Program-made: the position numbers and the translations under genes
The notes under the pieces: generated by a model
The model's database searches: none
The model's input: the letters and a program-made list of their open reading frames with translations, nothing else
Told to the model about the DNA's origin: nothing
Assembly: GCA_003640385.1 (NCBI GenBank)
Contig: RCAB01000163.1
Location: 58,649 to 122,648, forward strand
Length of the DNA stretch: 64,000 nucleotides
DNA from: Setaria digitata
Taxonomy: Eukaryota > Nematoda > Chromadorea > Rhabditida > Setariidae
Direction of reading: 5' to 3'
In this document: positions 35,420 to 46,753 of the stretch, one piece after another
Position numbering within the stretch: the first letter of the stretch is position 1
How the letters are laid out: every line of letters begins with the position of its first letter

Positions 35420-36251
35420 CTACGCGATTACAGTATCATATTGAGCAACTGATGCTGATTGAAATGATTGATTTTCTGATGATCCCTTCGAGAATGACAT
35501 CTTCTTTACACACAAATGAGCCGGCGTGCGTAAATACTGCTTGAAATAGATCTGAAAATAGCTGACTAAATATGGAAATCTATGCTCTAAAGATAAATTT
35601 TAATTAAATTCAAATTAAGTTAGCTACCAAAATTTCATTACCTGATCCTCAGCAAAATCTATTTTAATAGGTGGCAAGGAGTATTTGGGGTGAAGATAAT
35701 CGCTTAATGGCGGTGGCCGAACGTTACATGCCGAATACCTCCTGTCAAGTCTTTCTTGTGACTCGAAATTTCGATGCGCACATTCTATTGATAATCTAGA
35801 AGACTGAAAGATTTCGTTAACGCAAAAGCGAAATTTATAATTGAACTAAATTAAATTAAGCCAAATAAATTTGAATCAAGTCAGAGTTTAGACTAGACCA
35901 GCTTAAAAACTAAAATCAGAACGAAAATTTCAACAGACCAAATAAGAAGTTGAAAACTGACGAGCTAGAAATGGTAGATTCAACATCGCCAAATTTGGTA
36001 TTCCGTCTCGGTGATTTCACGGAGCAGAACGGAATTTCCTTCCTTGGATGAAACATCATTGGTATTAGAGTACACCAACCCATGAAGAAACCAATTAGCA
36101 CGACTGTGTAAATGAATAGGACGGATATTGTTATTAAAAGCAGCATACAAACGATGATAATAGAACTAACATCCCTGCTAGCCAAACAATCAACTTCCAC
36201 TTGATACTGTGATACAATATCTTTGCTTGCTTATCACAATCTCTAACTACG
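35420..36251 (-). CDS. Unrecognised single-pass membrane protein (3' exons; 5' end unresolved)
   Basis: Three minus-strand exons join in phase 0: 35958-36206, 35642-35803 and 35420-35551, about 180 residues. The first encodes an outside Cys (VEVDCLASRDV), one long transmembrane segment SIIIVCMLLLITISVLFIY plus TVVLIGFF, and a cytoplasmic stretch FHPRKEIPFC. Then come a Ser-rich linker, RRYSACNVRPPPLSDYLHPKYSLPPIK and a tail ending SVAQYDTVIA. Upstream, CSECCQVVVLIANEWKAYD (to 36251) would join in phase across a 44-bp intron (36207-36250), but the frame has a TGA right after the next acceptor at 36331, so the 5' structure is unclear. The Pro-rich tail suggests a docking region. No family recognised; it may be nematode-specific. 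Confidence 0.6.
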
Positions 36252-39210
36252 TTGTGATCAAGCAGCGAATCGTAGGCTTTCCATTCATTTGCTATGAGTA
36301 CGACCACTTGGCAGCATTCGGAGCAGTTTCACTAAAAGAACATCTGTCAGGAAGTAATTCTATTACCTTTTAAAGGTAACATAACGAGTTCTTAGTTCCA
36401 AAAATTCGGAAAAAAAAATGAATTGATGTAAATTTCTCACAACTTTTCTCATAAAACAGTTCGATTTAAAAGCGAAAGTTGAACAAATGCTTGACAGATT
36501 TGGTACAGTGATCATAGATTATTTGCAAATTACGGTGCTATTTACAATTAAAACAACAAACTTCTTCATTAGGATACAAGTTGTACAATTCATGCACATG
36601 TTTATGTTTATGCTTACGTTTTTGTTTATTTTCATGTGTTCCTGTGTTTATTTACTAAAAGTGAGAGTACTTCAAACTGAAGTATTTTGTTCGTATCATT
36701 ATGAATTTTGCAGTTAAACAAGAATGTAGCCTAAATTAAGAATAAGATAGTATTGTCATTAATTTTGGAAGTTTTCCCTTAAGGTAAAAAAAAGCATGCA
36801 CTGGTTGAGCTCTTTTTAATAAGTTCATTTATCCACACTATTTTCTTAAACACCAATTTCTGGTCCAGGAAATTTTCTGAAACTTAGCACAATGACTGGT
36901 AAAAGTGATAAGCAGGGTTATCGGAGTGATTGCTAATAACTTGAAAAATATTAATGAGTTATATTAACGACATCATTTTATGCAAAATATGCAATCAAAA
37001 TTGGTGAAATGTTCGAAAACAGTAAATAAATTCGACACTAAGCAGGTTGTTTTTCAAATCTGAGATTGTTCTAAATGCAAAGGAATTAACAATCAAATAT
37101 TTTGTATAATTTCATGAAAACAGTGAGGTATAAAGGAATGACTGCAGCGCACAACTTGCTTACATTCAAAAGTGCTCAGTTTAACACTTCGAATGCTTTT
37201 CATTAGATGATAATTTATCATTGACTCGTAGAACGAAAACAAAATTTAACCTTTTCCTATTCTATCAAACTTTTCCAACCAAGCCGATAGCATTTAACGG
37301 TTTTGTGGAATTATGCAAAGCATCCAACATCACTGTTGCATTTTTAAAATAAAATGAAGGAAATCAAATGATGAAGGCATGAAGAAAGACGGAAAATGAT
37401 GAAATGAAAGAGTTGACTGATAAAAGGAAAGCTTATCTTCTTGCCTCTCATATCGGTGTATTAAATTTTAAGCCAGACTTTTACATTCCAGTAGCTTGAT
37501 CTTAAATCTCAAACAGAATCTAAAATTTCCCTGAAATAACTTTTTTTTTTTTTTAAGGTTAGGAAAAACTATTGAAAAGCTATGTAATTATTTTTAATAA
37601 AAATTTATAACAATAGCTTGAAAACATGTTCAAAAAGTATGAAATTATTTAGAAGCATGTAATTTTCCTGATTACATTTCATTTCTTTCAAATTTTATAC
37701 ATTTAAAATAAAATTTCAAATTGTAAAAGTATGATTTCTAAATTAACAAAAAGTAGAAAAAAATCGATTTTTGATCGGAGCAATTATAGAAAAATAAAAT
37801 TTAAGGATGTGACACAAACAGATGAAAAAATATATTATAGTAAAGCTAAAATCCATAAATTTTTTATGAGAAATTTAATAGCTTTCTGAATAGCTAATTT
37901 CTTGAATAGGAAAGATGGCTTACCCATCCCACCTTCGTCACCGCAATTGCCACTGATTATTTTGCTACGTAAATTGTTTTTTTTTTGAAAAATTCCACTA
38001 CCAAGTTATAATCATCGAAATGACAAGAAGGAGAGAAAAGAAAGAACAACAAATAGTAACAGTTAAAAGAACCCATCAAAACATTTTCATTTTTCATTTT
38101 GTCGAACTGTCGAAAAAATAGATTTAACTGATTGACTGATTTCGAAGAGTCGGAGAGGATTGTAATTGCGTGGAATAATTAACCACTCATCTTTCAAAAA
38201 AGAGAATTATTTTTTCCAAAGTTTTTTTTAAAACATTTTGTTAAATAATGAAAAATTTTTGAAGTAAATTTTTTTAGATTAAGTCACTAAGCAACAATTT
38301 ATTAATTGAATTGTGGCAAGTCAAACAATTCGCAAAATGCTCGTTAGGAAGATATTTCTTTGTTAATTACATGGTTATATTGACTGTCAGATTAACTCAT
38401 CTAAAAAATGAGCTGTAATTGCATTTAGCCACGATGAAATGTAATTTCTAATCACAGTTCCGATGTTTATATTCATTTTTATTGCTTCACACGATGATTT
38501 TAATAAGAAATGAATCTAATTTTCAAGTTTTTTTTTGAAAAAAGAATTATAAGAGTTTGACATTTGACAAAACAAGCTAAATTTCGTGCTTAACAATATT
38601 TTTTAAATTTGAGAAGGCACCCCTTGGCAGTTCTTGTCTTCCATGAGAAGGCATCCATTAATCTGTGATCTTCATTCCGGATCCTGAACTGATAATCATC
38701 ATACCTCAAAATGTAATTGCTATTTAAAAAATATGTCTTAGGTTGATGAATATCTGTGAAAAGAATTTGAAGGAAAGTGAGTTGTCAAAAGCAAAACATG
38801 TGGTAGACTGTGAGCAAAGATAATGGAATGGATGTATAAGAAATTAAAGAAATTAGTTTTATTTATAGAAAAGTTTGAACTTTCAAATCTCTCAGAAATT
38901 TTCAACCTTTAAAAAGCTTGTTAAGAGCCAGTAAAAAGAGCAGTTCATGTTGGATATGGATTCACTTCCTGAATATTGATATCTTCAACGGATTTCCCCT
39001 CACACATTTCCACATTACAACAAATTAAGTCAGAAAGGATGACCAAAATCATTGGAAACTTTATATAAGAACGAAATTCAAACCTTACAGGCTAATTCTG
39101 TCTTACCCATAAATCAGAACACTCCTGACTTCCCGTAAATCATCATCTCCTTTTTTGAATTTATTAGCTAAAATATAAAGAGGAGAGTTCCGCGTGACAG
39201 AGACATGATG

Positions 39211-39408
39211 AACGTGATAATTTTTAGGGAAGAAATTAGATTCAACGTAACAATTTTCAGAGAAGAGATCAGATTCAACGTAACAATTTTCAGGGAAGAG
39301 ATTAAATTCAACGTAACAATTTTCAGGGAAGAGGTTAGATTCAAAGTAACAATTTTCAGGGAAGAGATTAAATTCAACGTAACAATTTTCAGGGAAGAGG
39401 TCAAACTT
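39211..39408 (+). repeat. 33-bp minisatellite, six units
   Basis: Six units of 33 bp begin at 39211, 39244, 39277, 39310, 39343 and 39376. The consensus starts AACGTAACAATTTTCAGGGA and is followed by AGAGATTAAATTC. Units differ by a few substitutions and no indels. Because 33 is a multiple of three, several frames stay open on both strands (for example FREEIRFNVTI on plus). Five of six units carry TTTTCAG, the nematode 3' splice-site consensus. Confidence 0.93.
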
Positions 39409-42400
39409 CATCAGCAAAGATGTGACTATGGGCCTCAATAATAAGAGACAGCAAAAAGAAATGAGACTAAGAGAAGGCCAAAGATGTCGTATACGTCAGC
39501 CTGAAGGGAATATGCGACTGCTCACATCCTTCGAATAGTCAAAAGCATCCCATAATCCATTCGCCTGCTGGCTCGTTCTCGACGATGGCGACCTTTAACT
39601 TCACATCATCCGATCAGCTTTATGTGCTATCAGAAGTTTCAAACATTGCGCTTAATTCAATTGGTCCAATCCAATTCCATGTACATCTGGCTAGTACGTC
39701 ACTCACAAAAATGCCATAAAATCTCGAAAATACATTAAATTAGGCGAGTGCACTTTAAAAAAATGAAAAGAAACTTCAAAATTGGAAAAATCCACGTGAT
39801 TTCATAACTGTTCTATTGGATGGATAACTCATTCACATATCGATCTGATTCGATCGTCACGACAGAACAGTAAGAAATAATAACACTTTAGTTATCAAAT
39901 AAGCCCAAACTGATTACTCATTCATATATAATTAAAATTAGGATGGCCAAATGATTAGACTAATTTTGTATACAACAACATCTATGAAAGTCAGGAGAGA
40001 GAGAAAGAAATAGCTCTACCTGAGCATAAAAATTAATAAAGAATGTTACCGCAGTGAGTATAAATCAAATCTCCATAAATCATTTTTCATTTCCTCACAA
40101 GTTCTGATAAATCGTTAATTTTAAGATTGAAAGGCAATAACCTCGGCTATATGAAATTTTTAAAGACATGAAGTAGAAATTTCGAAATAGTAAACTTAAA
40201 CACATTAAATGGCAATTTCCTATTACTCTTCTAATAAATATCATCTCTCATTTTAATGTGAAAAAGTTGTCTATTTTAATTTACACAACTTATATTGCTT
40301 TTTGGCTAATAGATTTTAAGATTGACCTCGATTATGAAATTCTGTTATTCTCAAATAGCGCTAGATGATGTAAACGAAGAGTATAGGTTGAAGAAGTAAT
40401 TTCTATATGCACAACAAATTGATGTTCATTTCAGGAAAGTATTTTGAAAAAGTGGAAAAAAGGGGAAAAATTTACGTTTGGAAAAAAGATATAATTTTAC
40501 TTTTTTTTTTTCATTCAAACCAGGAAAAACAATAGTCTAAACCCTTATTTTCTTATTTCAGACCAAAAATATGAGTCTAATTCTTGAAATTATTTTACTG
40601 CACTAACTACTAATTACTGGAGCATTTTTACAACCGCACAAAGTCAAAGTTGCAAACACCTAAAGATATTAATTTTGTCCTCTGTTCTGACTACAAATCA
40701 AATAAATGATAAAATAATGATTTACTTAATTCACGATTCTAAGAAGAAGAAACAGATTCACAGCTGACAAATCTATCAGCTTCAAAGAAAATGATGAAAT
40801 TTCGGCAAACTGTGCACATCTATGATAAAGTACAAAGAATGGAGAATTCTAATTAAAAGAAATGAAGAATGCTAATATATAAATTTTCGAAATATAAAGG
40901 AGCTATAATTTTATAAAAAATTCATCAGAAGAGGAAGTTTCTTTCACTTCCAGAGTACAGGATTTTCAAATTTACACTACCATTTCAGCGCATCCAATGA
41001 TTGCGTCTTTATTTTGATTACTTCTCTCATTAAGAAATTCCATACTCAAAATATCGAATGATTTATATATCAGTATGATGAAATTCATTAATAAGCACAA
41101 AGTTTCGCAGTCTGAATTAAAATAGCGAATTAATTTTTAGTGGCAGATAAAGGCAAAAAAAAAAAAGTATTTCAATTAAGCCAGAAAAGAAAACTATTGA
41201 GTTTAAGAATTTCTCGAACTAGAACATTTTTATATGTACTAAGGTATAATTAAATCTAAAACTTTTTGAAGTTTGCGAAAAATCCATCTTGTAATTCTTT
41301 GAAATTTATGAAACCGTAACTGCATTATTAGTTTATTCTATTTATCATTCTAAACATTTGCTGAGTGCTAAGGTGTACCAGCTAAAGAACTAAGATTTAA
41401 ACAACAATTTTAAAAACTTCATCACAATATTTGAAAACAGACAAAAATAAAAAAAGGAGCATAATTTGGAGTTAAAAAATTTGGTTTCGAATTTTATAAA
41501 AAATTATGTAGCTTTTTGAAGATCGAATTTTTAAAGCATAAAAAGCTACAATTTTAATTTTCTTCATTATTTTACCGTACTTATTTTACATTTCAATGGA
41601 AAGCTCCAATCCCCATTTTAAAATCTAGAATCTAACTGTCTTCATACATATCAGGGTTGGATCGTCGTGATATGAAATGCAACCAGCCATTTACAGTATA
41701 CTTAAATTCACGACCACCGTATCAAGTATTGCACTAGATGGATTTTAATGTCATTGAAGGGAAATATAAGATCAGATTAGAAGTTGAATCATTTATCTCG
41801 AGAAACATTTCTAAAGAAAGTGAAATCTTGAGCAGATTAAGTAGAATTACCTTCCAATATGTTCAGCTTGCTAAGTAGCAATTCACTATTTTGCTTTCGT
41901 CCATTTCAAATGACAAACGAAAATGAAGTTTTTCGCCTGAATTGATTGAAAAGAATAAATGGAATTATATGGAAATTTCCAATTTCAGTCATAAATGAAA
42001 GTGATAAGGCATGATGGGATTCGGAACTGACTGAATTTGGATGGAAAAATAAAACTACCTGCGCTTGAAAAGGAGCAGAATCAGGTAAAGATGTTTGATG
42101 AAAATTAATTTTAGCTAAATGATGGATAAATGGAACATTCAAACAATGCATAGTGTAACAGTGAAACATCAAATCTTAACAAAAGTTTCCCTCTACATCT
42201 TTATCAAACGATCCGTTATTTCTCTTCAGTGAATTTCATTTGCTAACGCAAAACAACCCGTAGTTAACCAGCCAATTCTTTGATTATTTCAATATGACTG
42301 TTCCCGGATTAGATATCAGGTTGTCTTTTAACTACCGAAATTTAGTCTAGCAACAAATGAGGTAATTGTCTTACCTTAAGTACTGTAACTCGGAAGTTGG

Positions 42401-42937
42401 ACGAGTGCTTTCCTCCATTTCATTTTAGATCACATTTAAAACAAAAACTGCTTCTTGAAAATTTATATGCGATATGTTTCTCGATGACTTTGATAAAGAC
42501 TTCTTTACTTGCTTTCAGTTTTAAAAATGTTTCCTTCTCTCAGCTAAGCGTTAAAATTTTTTGAAACATTATCATCAAGTTAAATTCTTTATGGTGTAAT
42601 GTTTTCAGTGTGAAGCAATTATACTAATTATTGATAAATAAATTTGGAAATAAGAAACCTCATTTTACACCGCTTACTGAGTGTCATTGATTTTTTTTTT
42701 TTGCCACATTTTTGGCGATGAATTTAGGACAATTTTAAGAAATTTAGATAGTCATCGGTGTTCCCAAGAAAAAAAAAAGTGTTTTCAAAGTTTTTGAGTT
42801 TTGCTAAAAGAGAAACCTAATAAATCGATTTTTAAAGACGGAAGTTCCGGTTTCTAAAATTCCAGAAATCATGATAACAGCAACCTTTTATAGCAACATC
42901 CTACTGATTTCCAAGAATTAGCAAACTAAAATGATTT

Positions 42938-42961
42938 TCGCTTGAACATTTATTGTTCAAG
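42938..42961. repeat. Short inverted repeat
   Basis: GCTTGAACA and TGTTCAAGC form 9-bp perfect arms around a 5-nt AT spacer. No flanking element recognised. Confidence 0.6.
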
Positions 42962-43679
42962 CAAAAACCTATTAATCATCTTCCTCAAATACTTCTCTTA
43001 AAGCTTCGAGATATATTTCCTCGTCAAATTTCTCTAATCGAACAAGTTTCAAGTAAAATTGTACTAAATTCCCAAGACAAGAAGCTTATACAAAGAATCC
43101 GAAGTATGAGAATTTGGACTTAGATTCAATATATTATCTGGAAGATACTGAACGCTGATCAATCAACCCAGTAGCTGTATTACCGTTAGGAAGAAGCACT
43201 GAAAATGCTTTTCCTAGAAACATATTTCATCAGTTTCAAAACAAGGGCAACATGATGGCTCTGTAATGCCTTTTAAATTAGAGAAATCTGTCCTGAAATT
43301 GGTCAATTGGTGAAATTTTTAAAATTAAACTTGTGGCAAATTGTTTCGATTAAAGTTATGGCATATGGAGAACTAACTTATCAGACTGAACATTTATGTT
43401 TGTACAATTCAAGAGATAAAAGAAGAGACACAGTTAATATTTCAGTTAAGTTTCAAATGAAGCAAATAAAGCCACTGAAAAGAGAATCTCAAACAAACAA
43501 GGAAGCAAAATTTAAAAAGAGACTCAAAACGATAAAAAAACACCTAAAGAAATAAAAGAAGCAGTGCAGTAATGTAGTGACCGTTGTCCTGAACAATTTA
43601 TTGAAGAGCCATAATGACAGTGTAATAGTACAACAAATCAATCAATGAAAGTCGTCGTTGCGCTCATTTACAATTTGTT

Positions 43680-43880
43680 AATTAAAATATAACGAAATCG
43701 AGAAGTTGAAGCTATACTGGGTAGCGACTAAGTAGCAACTAGGTAATTAAAACATAATGAAATTGAGCATTAAAATCATCAATGGGAACTATACTAATCG
43801 ATTAATTAGCAGTTAGGTGATTGAAATATAATAAAATCGAGCATTGTCATCACCACTGGGAGTTATGTTAATTGACTAAT
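43680..43880. repeat. Degenerate tandem repeat, about 3 copies of 65-75 bp
   Basis: Related blocks recur, for example TTAAAATATAACGAAATCGAG, TTAAAACATAATGAAATTGAG and TGAAATATAATAAAATCGAG, each followed by an ACTGGG/ATGGGA-like stretch and a GACTAA/GATTAA-like end. Too diverged to fix the unit length by eye. Confidence 0.65.
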
Positions 43881-44596
43881 TTAGAATTCCCTTAATTATT
43901 CGAAAATTTTCTCATAGTTTGATTTTATATTGTTTTAAAGAATAGAAAACAAGTAATAGATAATATGAGATTGAGATTGCATTGAAATAGCCTGAACTGC
44001 AAGGAAAATTAGATAACAAAAGAAAATGAGGATTATGATGGGCTTATTTTAGCATCATATTAGAAGTTCTTATTCCCATGATCGAAATGACAAATGTTTG
44101 GCTTACAGATATAACAGGGAAATCTACTCAAATGATCAGACAATTATGGCGCAAATGGCGCAATTAAAAATTGTTTGTGCTTGACAATTTTGGTTCTGAG
44201 CTACTTAGCTGTCCAGAAGAGAACAAATAAATATGTGGAAGCCTTGTTTTTTTTTTTGAACAGTAAATCCTATAAGCAATTAATTAGTTTCTATAATTAG
44301 CTAAGTTAAAAAAAAACTGCTTATTTTAGAATCAAATTAATATTGCATTAGTTGAAATTTGAAGGCATGAAAAACTTTCCTATAGATTAAGAATTTTTAA
44401 TAAAACCTCACTGGTAGGAATTCCACGATAACAATGGTATGATTACTCAGCTGTGATAAAACTAAAATTCAATTTATAATCAATGCCTGCTGCAAGTTCA
44501 AGTGGCACCTATATGAATAAGTTGATCAAGATAACAAAAATGCACAGAAATAGTTAATTGATTTGAAGATATAACAAGATAAAATTTACAGGGTGC

Positions 44597-44860
44597 ATGC
44601 TGAAGATATTTCATGATGAAGCTCAGTTACATAGATTAGAAACCTTATTTCAAAAATTCACAGAGCACAAAATTCAACGATTTGGGTCCGAATTGAAAGG
44701 CCAAGAAGTTTTATCGGACAGGAAGCTGTTAAAAGAAAGCTGGCCTAAGCAGGTGTTGACTGTAAACAATTTGCCGGGAAACGAACGGATAAGAAATTTT
44801 TCAGATGTCTGGTGTGTTGATCGTCTAATTGATGAGATTAAATTTTATTTTTCAGGATAA
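44597..44860 (+). CDS. Orphan ORF, unrecognised
   Basis: Open for 87 codons. The product (MLKIFHDEAQLHRLETLFQ..., ending IDEIKFYFSG) is charged and amphipathic, unlike most random AT-rich frames here. An acceptor-like TTTACAG sits at 44584-44590 just before it. No partner exon found. It may be a lone exon, a transposon remnant or chance. Confidence 0.2.
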   Translation: MLKIFHDEAQLHRLETLFQKFTEHKIQRFGSELKGQEVLSDRKLLKESWPKQVLTVNNLPGNERIRNFSDVWCVDRLIDEIKFYFSG

Positions 44861-46753
44861 TTGTATTGATGAATTACGCTTCCCATCGTGCTTGTATGTC
44901 TCGTTAATTCAGACAGGCGCCATCTGCTCTAATTAAAAATAAACCGAAGGAAAGAATCGTTGTGTTTGAGTGAAGCGTTCTTACGACGTTTATTTCGTAG
45001 GGTCGTTCAAATGTGCTTTAAAAACATCAAAACAACCTTGAACATCATAGAAATGACGTACAGAAAATTGAACAGCTAAATCTGATAGATGTCTCCGATT
45101 GATTTAGCCAAATGAAAACACAAAGTTAGGCTCTATATCTTTGTAGATGCAATACAGATATAACAGTTATAAAAAGTATGTGTAGACGTACTTTTTTCCA
45201 CCTGTCTAAAAATATTTTAGAACCTTTTAGCGGATAATTTACATATAAAAAGCAACTAATAATTTTAATCTACTATTTTTCGAACAAAAAAGAAAAAAAA
45301 AATTAATAAAAAGAATTTGTTTCCTTCACCTGAACAAGCAAGACAGGAATGAAAAAAAAAAAGAAAATTCAGCCTTGCATCACAAATTGCATTAACAACA
45401 GATGGTTTACATGTCTGGAATACGACAGGATATCAATCCTGCGAAATATGGCACAGAGAGATGTTAAAAGCAATATGAAGCAGAAAAGCTGCCGCCATTT
45501 CGAGCTTCATCCATAACTATACATCGTGAAGAACAAGCAAAATATAAGAGAAAAAACTTATTAGAAATTGACCGAAAACAAAAGATTATTAAATGAAATC
45601 TGCATTTCCTTTACCACAGGATTGAAAAAAAAAAAGAAAAGAAAAAGAAACCAGATCTTCCTCTTCCTCAAAATCCACACCAAACACTTTTTCTTCCTCT
45701 CGACATCTAAATAACCAAACCAAATTTATTACCACAGGTATGAAAAAAGCTATTATCATTTGCCGAAACAGCAATATAATAAATCATAATTCTGGCTAAT
45801 CGCGAACTGATAGGAAATAAATGACGATGATATCGCCTAATTATTACACTAGTGCAATTTAGTGCATCGAACACATATCCGAACAGTGAAATAACACTGT
45901 GGTTTTACAACTATTAATCTGATCAAGACGAAGGAAAATTGCTCTAAAAAAAAAAAAGAAAAAAAAGAGAAAAAAAAATTCTAAAAGAAAAATAAATTGC
46001 ATGATGCGAAACTTATGTAATTAAAAGTTCACAGTCATCATTCAGTTCAGGAAAAAGTAGCATTCCCACGGTGTACGATTCAAAGAAAAAAAAAGAAAAA
46101 ATTGCCGAAAATCTCTCCGAACTTCCCAAGGTTAGCTTATCTCAACACATCGATTCCTTCAAGCCTCTCAAACCAGCACCATCCATCAATGCGATATTTT
46201 TTGCAAATTATAGAGCCCTGCAATTTTTGCTTTAAAGGCATTCACCTCCGGTTGGCATCTCCATCAGAAAAAATCTTGTAATGTCGAACTAATGATCTTT
46301 GGAATGCCATATAGCGCCATAAATCGACTAGCAATTGGCAATATCGGTAAAGTTCGAACTTTAATATGGAACAGAAAGAGTTCAAACATAAACAAGGATA
46401 TAAAATTACAGCTGTTTTCACTGCTTTTTTCTTTTTCTAAGTCGTAATGTTTAATACTTATCAATCTCGGAATTTATGTTTCCTCTTTAGTGCGTGTTTG
46501 TGGAGAAAATGATCGCGATGCTTTAATGGAACGAACAGCACATTTATATCCAGCTCTTACACAAGGGCACATAAATTTCGAATTTCAACATCACTCATTA
46601 AACATCTCATAACACAACTGGAGTCAAAATTCGAGGTTGAATTTCAAACTAATACTATATAGAAGAGTTAAATTAGTACGGAAAATTTCAAATCCATAAT
46701 ATACTAGTTTCTTGTTTTCAAAAAAATCATTCAAAGCTGCTAAAGCATAAGCT

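Larger units (their letters stand above)
36800..46750. other. About 10 kb gene-poor AT-rich region
   Basis: No exon chain or known domain could be supported on either strand. It contains a 33-bp minisatellite (39211-39408), a 9-bp inverted repeat (42938-42961), a degenerate tandem repeat (43680-43880) and two orphan plus-strand ORFs (43307-43555, Lys-rich; 44597-44860). It could be intergenic or could hold long introns of the membrane-protein gene whose 5' end is missing at 36.3 kb. Confidence 0.5.

Noticed and set aside
39103..39441. ORFs of 78 to 111 codons on both strands with 11-residue repeats
   Set aside because: Produced by the 33-bp minisatellite staying in frame; no sign of a start context or flanking exons.
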